A program made the position numbers and the translations under genes. A model generated the notes under the pieces. It saw only the letters and a program-made list of their open reading frames with translations. It had not been told where the DNA came from and searched no databases. Below, piece after piece: positions 37,309-45,815 of a stretch of DNA of 64,000 nucleotides; within the stretch, counting starts at the first letter, position 1, and each line of letters begins with the position of its first letter. The stretch is from Streptosporangium sp. NBC_01495 (GTDB taxonomy: Bacteria; Actinomycetota; Actinomycetes; Streptosporangiales; Streptosporangiaceae), in the NCBI RefSeq assembly GCF_036250735.1, contig NZ_CP109430.1, forward strand, positions 4,588,001 to 4,652,000. The letters run 5' to 3'.

Positions 37309-37692
37309 ATGTCGAAACAAGCGTTGCCGATCGTGAATCTGGCCGGGGCCGATGAGGCGGGGCAGGCGTGCTGCGCGCCGCTGGTGTGCGAGCCGCTGAA
37401 CGCGGCCGAGGCCGAGGAGCTGGCGCCGTTGTTCAAGGCGATCGCCGACCCGGTGCGGCTGCGCCTGTTGTCGCTGATCGCCTGCCACGAGGGCGGTGAG
37501 GCGTGTGTGTGCGATCTGACCGGTGCCTTCGAGGTGACCGGCCCGACGATCAGCCACCATTTGAAGGTGCTGCGCACCGCGGGGCTGATCGACTGCGAAC
37601 GGCGCGGCACCTGGGTCTACTACTGGGTCAACCCCGGCGTGCTGGAGCGGCTTTCGGCGATCTTGGGGCCGCGCGTCACGGCGATGGCGTGA
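37309..37692 (+). CDS. arsR: ArsR arsenic-responsive repressor
   Basis: 127 residues. Winged HTH: LAPLFKAIADPVRLRLLSLI, DLTGAFEVTGPTISHHLKVL, GLIDCERRGTWVYYWVNPG. Cys candidates for As(III) are ACCAPLVCEP near the N-terminus (about 21-27) and EACVCDL (about 65-71); actinobacterial ArsR proteins use Cys in these places. TTAGAGGT precedes ATG 37309, chosen over an in-frame start 12 codons earlier. Its end overlaps the ACR3 start (GTGA), so the genes are coupled. Confidence 0.92.
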   Translation: MSKQALPIVNLAGADEAGQACCAPLVCEPLNAAEAEELAPLFKAIADPVRLRLLSLIACHEGGEACVCDLTGAFEVTGPTISHHLKVLRTAGLIDCERRGTWVYYWVNPGVLERLSAILGPRVTAMA

Positions 37693-38783
37693 GCGGCATC
37701 ACGCAGGCACCGCCCGTGCCGGCGGCCGAGGCGGCGCCGACGGCGGGGCGGTTGTCGATGTTGGACCGGTTGCTGCCGGTGTGGATCGCCGCCGCGATGG
37801 CCGCCGGACTGCTGGCGGGCCGGATGATCCCCGGCCTGGGCGCGACGCTGGAGGTCGTCCAGGTCGACGGCATCTCGCTACCGATCGCGCTGGGCCTGCT
37901 GGTGATGATGTACCCGGTGCTGGCCAAGGTCCGCTACGACCGGCTGGAGACGGTCACCGGCGACCGGCGGCTGCTGGCCACCTCGCTGGTGCTGAACTGG
38001 GTGGCCGGACCGGCGCTGATGTTCGCCCTGGCCTGGCTGTTGCTGCCGGATCTGCCCGCCTACCGCACCGGCCTGATCATCGTCGGCCTGGCCCGATGCA
38101 TCGCCATGGTCATCATCTGGAACGACCTGGCGTGCGGTGACCGGGAGGCCGCCGCCGTCCTAGTTGCCCTCAACAGCGCCTTCCAGATCATCACCTTCGC
38201 CGTGCTCGGCTGGTTCTACCTGGAGGTGCTGCCCGGCTGGCTCGGTCTGCCCGCCACCGGGCTGGACGTGTCGATGTGGGACATCGCCCGCTCCGTGCTC
38301 ATCTTCCTCGGCCTCCCGCTGGCCGCCGGATACCTCACCCGCCACCTCGGGGAAAAGGCCAAAGGCCGCACCTGGTACGAGAAGCGCTTCCTGCCGAAGA
38401 TCGGCCCAGCAGCCTTGTGGGGGTTGTTGTTCACCATCGTGATCCTGTTCGCCCTGCAAGGCGACGCGATCGTCTCCAAGCCGCTCGACGTCGCTCGGAT
38501 CGCGCTGCCGCTGCTGATCTACTTCGCCCTCATGTGGGCCGGCGCCTTCGCCCTGGGCCACCTGGTCGGCCTGGGGTACGCGCGCACCGCGACGCTGGCG
38601 TTCACCGCGGCGGGCAACAACTTCGAACTCGCCATCGCGGTCGCGATCGCCACCTTCGGCGTCACCTCCGGCCAGGCCCTGGCCGGGGTGGTCGGCCCGC
38701 TCATCGAGGTGCCCGTCCTGCTCGCGCTGGTCTACCTCTCCCTGGCCCTGCGCCGCCGCCTCACCCGCCCCGTGCCCGCGTGA
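37689..38783 (+). CDS. acr3: ACR3-family arsenite efflux permease
   Basis: 364 residues, ten membrane helices. Family signatures: LPIALGLLVMMYPVLAKVRY, GLARCIAMVIIWNDLACGD with the Cys essential for As(III), and AAGNNFELAIAVAIATFG. It exports arsenite using the proton gradient. The GTG start at 37689 overlaps the arsR stop; the frame is open further upstream inside arsR but the family starts near MLDRLLPVWIAAAMA. Second gene of arsR-acr3-arsC-arsN1. Confidence 0.95.
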   Translation: MSGITQAPPVPAAEAAPTAGRLSMLDRLLPVWIAAAMAAGLLAGRMIPGLGATLEVVQVDGISLPIALGLLVMMYPVLAKVRYDRLETVTGDRRLLATSLVLNWVAGPALMFALAWLLLPDLPAYRTGLIIVGLARCIAMVIIWNDLACGDREAAAVLVALNSAFQIITFAVLGWFYLEVLPGWLGLPATGLDVSMWDIARSVLIFLGLPLAAGYLTRHLGEKAKGRTWYEKRFLPKIGPAALWGLLFTIVILFALQGDAIVSKPLDVARIALPLLIYFALMWAGAFALGHLVGLGYARTATLAFTAAGNNFELAIAVAIATFGVTSGQALAGVVGPLIEVPVLLALVYLSLALRRRLTRPVPA

Positions 38784-38798
38784 TCCGAAAGGCTCCGC

Positions 38799-39470
38799 AT
38801 GTCCCTGCCCTTCGAGCGGCCCGGCTCCGGACCCGGCATCGGCCGGCCCCACGCCGTCCTGGAGCGCGCCGCCAGCGAACTCGCCACCGGCTACACCGGC
38901 ATATTCGCTCCCGAGACCGTCGCCGAGCTGGTCGGCGACTCCTATGACCTGCTGAGCCGCGGCGCCCGCGTCCAGGCTCACCTGCCCACCCTGGCCGTCC
39001 GTTTCGCCGCCGAGCGGCTGCGGGCCGCCGCCCTCGTTCAAGGAGCCATCGTGTCCACCATCCCCGAGGTGTTGTTCGTGTGCGTGCACAACGCCGGACG
39101 CTCCCAGATGGCCGCCGCGCTGCTGGAGCACCATGGTGGCGGCCGGGTCATCGTCCGCTCGGCCGGATCGGCTCCCGCCGACTCCATCAACCCGGCCGCC
39201 GTCACGGTCATGGACGAGCTCGGCCTGGACCTGACGCGCGCGTTCCCCAAGCCGCTCACCAGCGAGGCCGTCCAGGCCGCCGACGTGGTCATCACCATGG
39301 GCTGCGGCGACGCCTGCCCTATCTTCCCCGGCAAGCGCTATGAGGACTGGCAGCTGGCCGACCCTGCCGGTCAAGGCATTGAGAAGGTACGCCGCATCCG
39401 CGACGAGATCGACGCCCGCGTCCGCGCACTGCTCACCGAACTGCTCACCGAACCAGCGGACCGGACATGA
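38799..39470 (+). CDS. arsC: Two-domain arsenate reductase (LMW-phosphatase type)
   Basis: 223 residues. N-terminal three-helix domain (about 15-80: LERAASELATGYTGIFAPET, VAELVGDSYDLL) as in actinobacterial ArsC proteins, then a low-molecular-weight phosphatase-like reductase: LFVCVHNAGRSQMAAALLEH with Cys95-x5-Arg101, SAGSAPADSINPAAV, and TMGCGDACPIFPGKRYEDW. It reduces arsenate to arsenite, probably using mycothiol/mycoredoxin in this kind of host (family knowledge). It starts 15 bases after acr3, with CGAAAGG upstream. Confidence 0.93.
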   Translation: MSLPFERPGSGPGIGRPHAVLERAASELATGYTGIFAPETVAELVGDSYDLLSRGARVQAHLPTLAVRFAAERLRAAALVQGAIVSTIPEVLFVCVHNAGRSQMAAALLEHHGGGRVIVRSAGSAPADSINPAAVTVMDELGLDLTRAFPKPLTSEAVQAADVVITMGCGDACPIFPGKRYEDWQLADPAGQGIEKVRRIRDEIDARVRALLTELLTEPADRT

Positions 39471-40024
39471 ACACGACCCCCGCCGCCATGACGGGGCCGC
39501 GCATCACGGCCATGACCGCGGGGCATGCCGCCCAGGTGCTGGCCATCTACCGGTTTGGCATCGACGAAGGCCAGGCCACCTTTGAGACCACCGCCCCCAC
39601 CTGGGAGCAGTTCGCGGCGGCCAAGCTGCCCGCTCACCGCCACGTCGCCGTCGACCAGGACGTCGCCACCGACGTCGGCCAGAACGGTAGCACCGACGGT
39701 GGCCGGGTGCTGGGCTGGGTCGCGGCGGTCGCGGTCTCCGACCGGTGCGCTTATGCCGGAGTGGTGGAGCACTCGGTCTACGTCCATCCCGCCGCCCGAG
39801 GCCGTGGCGTCGGCTCCGCGCTGCTCGCGGCCCTGATCGCCTCCACCGAGGCCGCCGGGATCTGGACGATCCAGGCCGGCGTCTTCCCCGAGAACACCGC
39901 CAGTCTCGCCCTGCACGCACGCGCCGGATTCCGGGTGATCGGCACCCGGGAACGGATCGGCCGCCACCACGGCCTCTGGCGCGACGTCGTGCTGATCGAA
40001 CGCCGCAGCCCGGCCATCTCCTGA
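39467..40024 (+). CDS. arsN1: GNAT acetyltransferase of the phosphinothricin/ArsN1 type
   Basis: 185 residues. GNAT fold with the acetyl-CoA loop VHPAARGRGVGSALLAALIA and C-terminal AGVFPENTASLALHARAGFR, VIGTRERIGRHHGLWRDVVL, typical of phosphinothricin N-acetyltransferases. ArsN1 members acetylate the amino group of arsinothricin. Its ATG overlaps the arsC stop (ATGA), placing it in the ars operon; that supports the arsenical role over a general PPT acetyltransferase. An insert (about residues 62-72) is Asp/Gly-rich. Confidence 0.85.
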   Translation: MNTTPAAMTGPRITAMTAGHAAQVLAIYRFGIDEGQATFETTAPTWEQFAAAKLPAHRHVAVDQDVATDVGQNGSTDGGRVLGWVAAVAVSDRCAYAGVVEHSVYVHPAARGRGVGSALLAALIASTEAAGIWTIQAGVFPENTASLALHARAGFRVIGTRERIGRHHGLWRDVVLIERRSPAIS

Positions 40025-40026
40025 CA

Positions 40027-40485
40027 TCACACGCCAATCTCACCCGCGGGTCGGCCTCTGAGGAAGATGAATGCGAGAATCAGCACGAGGAGGAAAGCGT
40101 GGCGGAGACGACCGAAACCGGCGTCTTGGTGCACCAGTTCGGGCCGCTGGGCCATCAGCTCTTCCACGACGAATCCGCCTTGAGACAAGCCCATCATCCG
40201 GGCCTCGCTCCAGCCGAGGTGAGCCATGAGGGCGGCCGCGTCGTCGGCGAGCTGGGCGATGGTGTAGGGGCCCTGGGGCGCCGATGATTCGCCGCTGCCG
40301 CGCGCATCCAGCGCCGCCACCCGATAGCCAGCCTCCACCAGCGCTGGTAGCTGCATCAACGCCCACACGCCGCGTGGCATGCTGGTGCCCCCCAGCAACA
40401 GCACCGGCTGCCCGTCTTCGGGGCCGTGCAGCTCATACCCCATGCTGATGTCGCCGATCTGCGCAACCGTCATTGACTTCCCCAT
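40027..40485 (-). pseudogene. Alpha/beta-hydrolase, truncated after the nucleophile
   Basis: From about ATG 40485 or 40473: VAQIGDISMGYELHGPEDGQ, PVLLLGGTSMPRGVW, AALDARGSGESSAPQGPYTI and MGLSQGGFVVEELMAQRPEL. The Ser nucleophile is present, but after about 110 residues the match stops and a short unrelated tail ends at 40027. The Asp/His part is missing. It converges on arsN1. Confidence 0.75.
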
Positions 40486-40639
40486 GTGGTTAACGATCAC
40501 TGGCTCCCCGAACGATACGCCTCGATGCCGTGCGTCGCCGCCGGGGAAAGGGCACAGGAAGTGGACATCCTTTTCCTGCCTTACAGGTAGAAGGTTCCAA
40601 CAGCACCTACTCCAGGCAAGGAAGGATTCGTTGAGGTTC

Positions 40640-41107
40640 ACGGTTCAGCCCATGGTGGGGTCTGCTGGTCGGCGCTGACATGGCCTGAGGCGACGTGATG
40701 AGCCTGGGCATTTGCTCGGCGAACAGCAGGGGTGAGCCGGTGGAGAGGCGGTCTTCGGCGGCCCGGACGGCGCGGGCCGCCCGGGCGAGGCCTGCTACAG
40801 CTCGGTGGTCCTTGCCGGGATGCGTCCCAGGCCCGGCAGGAAGCGGCCCACGCGGCTGGCGTAGTGCTGCCGCCCTCGGTACGTGCCTGTCCAGTGGCAG
40901 ATAGCCGATCGCGTGGCGGCCCCGTCACCGGGGACGGGCAGGGGGCAGGCTGATATGGGCGCGGCCGGCGATCGAGTCGGTCCGCTGCGGGGCGAAGGCG
41001 CCGTCGAGCATCGAGCAGGCCAGTGCCGACGAGACGGCGGGTTCGATCACGGGGCCGGTGATGGCGACGCTCACAGCAGTTGGACCCCTCGCCGGGATGC
41101 GTACCCA
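40640..41107. other. Undetermined stretch downstream of the CmtR-like gene
   Basis: On the minus strand, a GTG about 37 bases after the CmtR stop, preceded by GCGAGGGG, opens VSVAITGPVIEPAVSSALAC, SMLDGAFAPQRTDSIAG and then meets a stop near 40930. Later frames are open but show no motif. This could be a broken target gene of the sensor. Not recognised. Confidence 0.3.
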
Positions 41108-41443
41108 TCAGCAGCAGCCCTTCTCGGTCGCCTCGGCGCAGGTGCGGTCGGCGGCCACCGCCACCACGGCGGTGCGCAGGTCATCCAGTGCGTGGGCCAA
41201 GCGGGGGTCGGCCAGTTCATAGCGGGTGCGGCGGCCGACCGGGACGGCGACGATCAAGCCGCAGTCACGCAGGCAGGCCAGATGGTTGCTCAGCCGGGTG
41301 CGGGAGATGCCCAGCGACTCGGCCAGATCGGCGGGGTGGGCCGGAGCCTGGCGGAGTGAGAGCAGCAACTGGCAGCGAATCGGATCGGCCAGAGCGCGGC
41401 CGAACCGGGTGAGTACCTCGATCTCGGGGGCGATCGTCAACAT
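41108..41443 (-). CDS. ArsR-family metal sensor, CmtR-like
   Basis: 111 residues. MLTIAPEIEVLTRFGRALAD, PIRCQLLLSLRQAPAHPADL, GISRTRLSNHLACLRDCGLI and VGRRTRYELADPRLAHALDD follow mycobacterial CmtR closely in layout, which senses Cd/Pb through Cys in the DNA-binding helix and the tail. Here Cys occur in PIRCQL, LACLRDCG, DRTCAE and the terminal GCC. ATG 41443 is chosen to match CmtR; one five codons upstream also fits. No intact exporter follows it, so its target may be distant or lost. Confidence 0.85.
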   Translation of the reverse strand: MLTIAPEIEVLTRFGRALADPIRCQLLLSLRQAPAHPADLAESLGISRTRLSNHLACLRDCGLIVAVPVGRRTRYELADPRLAHALDDLRTAVVAVAADRTCAEATEKGCC

Positions 41444-41701
41444 ACCCGTATAGTACATGGAGTCCTGAATTCAGAGAAACGTGAATCCTTGTTGGTGGGT
41501 GATACCAGGCTCAGCCCGCCTGCCGTCCTTCGGAAGGCGGGCTGGCCGCCACCGCCCTTTCCCCCGCGCACTGTTTCCCCCAGAGGCGACGATGCATGGT
41601 GCAGCGCTCGTGAGCGGGGGCTCTTCGTCCGCGCGGGTCGGCCGGGTGCGGGCCGGTAGCCTTGCGGACGACACCCGCGGCAGAGGCGAAGGGGCTGACA
41701 G

Positions 41702-42061
41702 GTGCGGCTCGGCAACCTGGAACGTTCGATCATGGAGGCGTTGTGGAGCCATCCCGAGGGCCTGTTCGCCCAGGACCTGGCCGACGCTCTGCCCTCGACG
41801 CCCGCGGTCACGACCGTGTTGACGGTGCTGGTGCGGCTGTCGCGTAAGGGCTTGGTCACCCGGGAGCGCACCGGCCGGGCCCACCTGTATCGCGCCGCGG
41901 GCGGCAAGGACGTCTTCGTCGCCGAGGCCATGCGCCAGGTGCTGGACGGCGCCGGTGATGTGGAGGCCGCGGTCAGCCGTTTCGTCGGCAGCGTGTCGCC
42001 GCAGGTGGCCGCCGCGCTGCGCGAGGCGCTCGACAACCGGGATCTGGGCAACGCGCCGTGA
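41702..42061 (+). CDS. BlaI/MecI/CopY-family repressor
   Basis: 119 residues. LGNLERSIMEALWSHPEGLF, VTTVLTVLVRLSRKGLVTRE, RTGRAHLYRAAGGKDVFVAE is the penicillinase-repressor winged HTH; the C-terminal helices dimerise. GTG start at 41702; its stop overlaps the GTG of the M56 peptidase next to it. Such pairs respond to beta-lactams or copper by cleavage of the repressor. Possible targets are the matching dyads at 43988-44010 and 45315-45331 (inference). Confidence 0.9.
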   Translation: MRLGNLERSIMEALWSHPEGLFAQDLADALPSTPAVTTVLTVLVRLSRKGLVTRERTGRAHLYRAAGGKDVFVAEAMRQVLDGAGDVEAAVSRFVGSVSPQVAAALREALDNRDLGNAP

Positions 42062-43002
42062 TCGTCTGGCTGATCGCCGCGGCCGTGGCGCTGGTGCCGT
42101 TGCTGGCCGGAGGCCGGGCCGCCGAGCGGCTCGCCGGCGCCGGGTGGACGCATCGCTGCCCGCGGGCCGCCCTGGTCATGTGGCAGGCGATCGGGCTGGC
42201 CGGCGGAATGGGCGCGATCGGCATCGGCCTGGTGGCTGCGGTGGCGCCGTTGGCAGCGGTGTTCCCGCACGGCGCGCACACCCTGATCCGTCAGATCCTT
42301 GATGGCCGAGGGCTGGAAGGTCTGGGAGGCGCGCACATCGGCGCATTGGCCTGGAGCGCCGGTCTGATCGGCTGGCTGTCGCTGCACACCGTGCGGGCCG
42401 CGGTGCGCACGCTCCGAGCCCAGCGCAGGCAGCGGCTGCTGGTGGACGTCGTGGCCGACCCCTCGCTGCTGCCCGACGCCTATGTACTGCCTGATGCCCA
42501 GCCGGTGGCCTACTGCATTCCCGGCCGCCGGGCCCGCGTCGTGCTCAGCACCGGAACGCTCGACCTCCTTGACGGTGAGGAGGTCGAGGCGGTGCTCGGC
42601 CATGAGCGGGCACACGCCGCCGGGCGCCACGACCTTTTGCTGCTTCCGTTTCTGGCGCTCGCGCAGGCCTTCCCCGGGCTTCCCGCCGCCACAACGGCCC
42701 GCCAGGTCGTCCCAGTGCTGCTGGAGATGCTGGCCGATGACCGGGCCCGCCGCGTTCATGGAGAGCTGCCGCTGGCCCGCGCGCTGGTGCGGATGGCCGC
42801 CCCGAAAGCCGGCCCCGCCGCCGCGGGCACGCTGGCGCTGGCCGACACCGCGGTCGTTGACCGGGTGGAGCGATTGTTGCGGGGCCACCCGCAGCCGGGC
42901 TGGATGTCGGCCGCCGCCTACTGCGCCGCCGGCCTGCTGCTGAGCGGGCCCGTGGCCGTGCTGGTCGCGCCCGTGCTGTGCATCACCGTCTGGCGAATGT
43001 AA
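42058..43002 (+). CDS. M56-family membrane metallopeptidase (BlaR1-like)
   Basis: 314 residues. Membrane helices near the N-terminus (LIAAAVALVPLLAGG, LAGGMGAIGIGLVAAVAPLA, GALAWSAGLIGWLSL) and at the C-terminus, with a cytoplasmic zinc protease loop between. The motif GHERAHAAGRHD gives His182-Glu183-x-x-His186, and a second Glu/Asp lies in LEMLADDRARR. No extracellular penicillin-binding sensor domain follows, so it is a short M56 form. Translationally coupled to the BlaI gene, the likely substrate. Confidence 0.88.
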   Translation: MIVWLIAAAVALVPLLAGGRAAERLAGAGWTHRCPRAALVMWQAIGLAGGMGAIGIGLVAAVAPLAAVFPHGAHTLIRQILDGRGLEGLGGAHIGALAWSAGLIGWLSLHTVRAAVRTLRAQRRQRLLVDVVADPSLLPDAYVLPDAQPVAYCIPGRRARVVLSTGTLDLLDGEEVEAVLGHERAHAAGRHDLLLLPFLALAQAFPGLPAATTARQVVPVLLEMLADDRARRVHGELPLARALVRMAAPKAGPAAAGTLALADTAVVDRVERLLRGHPQPGWMSAAAYCAAGLLLSGPVAVLVAPVLCITVWRM

Positions 43003-43034
43003 GGCGCCGCAGCGCCGCATACCGCGGAAAAGCA

Positions 43035-43658
43035 TCAGGAGGCCGCCGCCGACAGGCGCCCCAGCGCCGGAACGAAGCGGCCCGCGCTGGAGGCGTAGGT
43101 GAGGTAGTCCGAGCCGTGGGTGCGGATCAGGTAGGGCTCCTCGATCACGCGGACCTGCAGCTCGATCGCGGTGATGAGCGCGGCCAGGGCGGCCAGGGAC
43201 AGCGCTGAGGGCACCAGCAAGGTCCAGCCGATCGAGGTGGTGGCCATGGCGGTGAAGATGGGGTTGCGCACCAGCCGGAACGGCCCGCCGGTGACCAGGG
43301 TGGTGATTTCGCCCTCGTCGACGCCCACCCGCCAGGATGCGCCCATCGCCGCCTGCGCCAGCACGGTGGCGGTGCCTCCGGCCAGGATGAGGACCGCTGC
43401 GACGAGTTGGAGCGGGACGGCCACCATGGCGCCGATCGGTTCGACGACGCCTACCAGTGCCGCGATCGGCGCCAGCAGCCCGAGGGCGATCGCGACGGCG
43501 AACAGGACTCCGGCCCACCACGCGGCGGAGAAGGCGGGGCCGCTGATGCCGTTCATGCCGCTGCTGCCGGTGCGGCGGCGATGGATCAGCGCCCGGATTC
43601 CGAAAGCGAACGTTCCCACCACCAGGTAGCTGATCATGTAAAACCACGAAGCGAGCAT
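43035..43658 (-). CDS. Icmt-like membrane methyltransferase family protein
   Basis: 207 residues with about five membrane helices. The C-terminal LVTGGPFRLVRNPIFTAMAT then EEPYLIRTHGSDYLTYASSA matches isoprenylcysteine carboxyl methyltransferase/phospholipid methyltransferase-like proteins (G-P-[FY]-x-x-x-R-N-P). In bacteria the substrate is usually unknown; members occur near copper or other metal genes. It converges with the M56 gene, 33 bases away. Confidence 0.85.
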   Translation of the reverse strand: MLASWFYMISYLVVGTFAFGIRALIHRRRTGSSGMNGISGPAFSAAWWAGVLFAVAIALGLLAPIAALVGVVEPIGAMVAVPLQLVAAVLILAGGTATVLAQAAMGASWRVGVDEGEITTLVTGGPFRLVRNPIFTAMATTSIGWTLLVPSALSLAALAALITAIELQVRVIEEPYLIRTHGSDYLTYASSAGRFVPALGRLSAAAS

Positions 43659-44179
43659 GGCCGGGCCTTCCTTCTGGCAGCGCTAGAGGGTGCGTCGTTG
43701 TGCCGGGCGGCAGCCGAAGGCGGCGCTGCTGAGCTTCGCGCCCTTGCCGCAGGGGCGGCATGCGCCCACATCACATCGACAGTACAGCTATTAGTGGATT
43801 CAGTACAAGCTGAACTATAGGGACGGCGCCTCGCCCGGGCTCTCGCCGATCATCGGGAAGGCCGCGCCGTACTCAGTGGACCGCCACCCACGAGACCGCC
43901 CGCAGGGCTGCCGCAGAACCCGGCCACAGGGGGCGGTGGCGGGCGATGTGGCCCGCCCCTGGGTCGGAGTGGTCACGAACTTCCGCTAACTTCTACACAC
44001 CATAGAAGTTCGTTTACTACTGTCTCACCGAAACGTCTTCCCTTGGCACCGCGCCGGGACCTGAGACCTTGCGCCCGGTACGGGGTGGGCCTGCGCGCTC
44101 GAGCCGCGATCGGGCCTTTCGGTCTGCAGGAGTCGAAGGCCCAGCAGGCGCCGGGAGGCGACGAGAAAAAGGAGGAGGC
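43659..44179. other. Intergenic control region
   Basis: No gene. It holds a direct repeat CAGTACA-(A)GCT at about 43780-43810, in front of the Icmt-like gene, and the dyad at 43988-44010 in front of the secreted coiled-coil gene. The end (44140-44179) leads into that gene with AAAAAGGAGGAGGC. Confidence 0.4.
43988..44010. promoter_or_regulatory. Dyad operator AACTTCTA-N7-TAGAAGTT
   Basis: Perfect 8-base arms around CACACCA. The core TTCTA-N7-TAGAA recurs at 45315-45331, upstream of another gene with a strong ribosome site. Both look like operators of one regulator; the BlaI-type repressor at 41702 is the nearest candidate (inference). Confidence 0.55.
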
Positions 44180-45175
44180 GTGGCAACGTGGTCGCCCGGA
44201 TCGCGGCAGGTTCACCTCATGCGCATCATCACCGCGGCGTCGATCGCGATCATCTTGTGCCTGGGGGGCCCCGGAGCGGGCAGCGCCGAACCGAAACCGG
44301 ACGCCAAGCGGTTGCGCAGCCAGCTGAGCGCCCTGCAAAAGGAGTACGACACCTTCATCGCCGACTACAACGCCAACCGTGTCGCGCTGAGCGATGCCCG
44401 GCGTATCGAGAAAGTCGCCGCTACCCGCTGGGAGCAGGCGCAACGCGCCTACGACCTGGCGCGGGAGCAGGTCGTGCAGATGACGCAGCTGAGATATCAA
44501 GGATCTTCACTCGACACCGCGATGCCCCTGCTCGGGGCAGGTGATCCGCATGCCTCCATTCACGCCGCGGCGCTTTTGCAGCAAAGGGCGGACGAGCAGG
44601 CCGAGGGTCTCAAGCAGTTCGCCATCACGCGCGAGGGTCGTCGCCTGGCTCGAGAGTCCGCGGCGCGCCGGGCGCGTGAACTGCAGGAGAAGGCCGCGAA
44701 GCTCGGCCAGGAGAAGCGAACGGCCGAAAAGCTGATCGCGCGGATCAAGGACACCCTCGAAGAGATCGTTCCCACCCCCGGGCTGCGCCGATCCGATGGC
44801 ACCTGGGCGCCGCAGATCCCGACAGGGCCCGACAACGTCACTCCCCGCACGCGTCTGCTTCGCACCCAAGCCGAGAGCCGGTTCGGCTTCCCCAGCGGCG
44901 TCGGCTGCTACCGCACGCGCCAGGACGGCGGCGAGCACCCCCAGGGCCGCGCCTGCGACTTCATGATCACCCGCGGCGGGACATGGCCCTCGCCCGCGCA
45001 GTCGGCATTGGGCGACCGGCTGGCGGCCTGGGCGATCGCGAACGCCCGGCGGCTGGGAGTCAAGTATGTGATCTACAAGCAACGTATCTGGCAGGGCGGC
45101 GGCTGGCGGACTATGTCTGATCGCGGCAGCATCACCGAGAATCACCAAGATCATGTTCACGTCTCGATGCAATGA
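44180..45175 (+). CDS. Secreted coiled-coil protein with ARB-07466-like C-terminal domain
   Basis: 331 residues. A signal peptide follows MRIITAASIAIILCLGG. Residues about 40-200 form a long coiled coil (LRSQLSALQKEYDTFIADYN, RRARELQEKAAKLGQEKRTA) like NlpC/P60 or septal hydrolase helpers. The C-terminal part has GCYRTRQDGGEHPQGRACDF, then GVKYVIYKQRIWQ and NHQDHVHVSMQ, the ARB-07466-like domain often fused to wall proteins, with His/Asp residues that could bind zinc. GTG 44180 has AAGGAGG six bases upstream. Preceded by the dyad at 43988. Confidence 0.8.
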   Translation: MATWSPGSRQVHLMRIITAASIAIILCLGGPGAGSAEPKPDAKRLRSQLSALQKEYDTFIADYNANRVALSDARRIEKVAATRWEQAQRAYDLAREQVVQMTQLRYQGSSLDTAMPLLGAGDPHASIHAAALLQQRADEQAEGLKQFAITREGRRLARESAARRARELQEKAAKLGQEKRTAEKLIARIKDTLEEIVPTPGLRRSDGTWAPQIPTGPDNVTPRTRLLRTQAESRFGFPSGVGCYRTRQDGGEHPQGRACDFMITRGGTWPSPAQSALGDRLAAWAIANARRLGVKYVIYKQRIWQGGGWRTMSDRGSITENHQDHVHVSMQ

Positions 45176-45314
45176 GGTGATATCGCGCCACCGGTGGCCG
45201 CCGAGGTGGACGGGTGAGGGGCGGCTGGTCGCGGCGATCGCGGCGGCGCCCGGTGCCGCCGAGACGACGAAGCGCGCGCTCTTTACGGCTCCCATATTTG
45301 CCATACTGTAAAAC

Positions 45315-45331
45315 TTCTACGCTATGTAGAA
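45315..45331. promoter_or_regulatory. Second TTCTA-N7-TAGAA operator
   Basis: TTCTACGCTATGTAGAA; it matches the core and spacing of the dyad at 43988-44010. It ends 13 bases before ATG 45345, so a bound protein would block that gene's start. Confidence 0.55.
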
Positions 45332-45344
45332 ATAAAGGAGTCTG

Positions 45345-45815
45345 ATGAGTGACGACACGCGCCCGGCGATCAAGGAACGGCTTTCCGCCCTGCAGGCCCG
45401 GCAACGCCGGGCTGAGCGCCTGCGCACGATCGCCATCGTCCACTCCCGAGCTCGGCGCCTCCTGCTCCGGCGGCATCGGAGAGCCCTCCACATGACCTGG
45501 ATCCCCGCCCGGAACCGGGGGCACGTCGCCCTAGCCGCGGCGAACGATGCCTGCTTCGGCGCGTGCTGTACCTGGCCGCCCGCCAAGGCATCGGTGAAGA
45601 CCGGATTTCTCCGCGGCACGCAGGTGTTGTTCCGCCTGGAGATCGCTCATCAGCACGGTGGTGCGCCGATGGCGCAGGCCGCGCTGAAGGACAGCGATCA
45701 GCCGCAGGCCTGGCACCTGACCACCTCCCTTGCGGCCGCCCCCAGCAGTGAGGTCGGCTTGATGAAGCGCATGCTCCCTCCTGAAGGCGTCGCCGATGTA
45801 CTCCCGGCTGGCTGA
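45345..45815 (+). CDS. Hypothetical protein under the TTCTA-N7-TAGAA operator
   Basis: 156 codons with AAAGGAGTCTG directly before the ATG. The first 45 residues are a very basic helix (AIKERLSALQARQRRAERLR, RARRLLLRRHRRAL). The rest is not recognised and contains several Cys (NDACFGACCTW). The second half may be a decayed fusion. Its end overlaps the methyltransferase start by 20 bases, so the two are coupled. Start well supported, function unknown. Confidence 0.55.
   Translation: MSDDTRPAIKERLSALQARQRRAERLRTIAIVHSRARRLLLRRHRRALHMTWIPARNRGHVALAAANDACFGACCTWPPAKASVKTGFLRGTQVLFRLEIAHQHGGAPMAQAALKDSDQPQAWHLTTSLAAAPSSEVGLMKRMLPPEGVADVLPAG

Noticed and set aside
38160-39374. A 404-codon minus-strand open frame over acr3 and arsC
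   Set aside because: Gly/Gln/Asp-rich antisense of two certain genes.
41437-43761. A 774-codon open frame on the minus strand
   Set aside because: It is the antisense shadow of the BlaI, M56 and Icmt-like genes; low-complexity Arg/Gly/His composition, no ribosome site, no domain.
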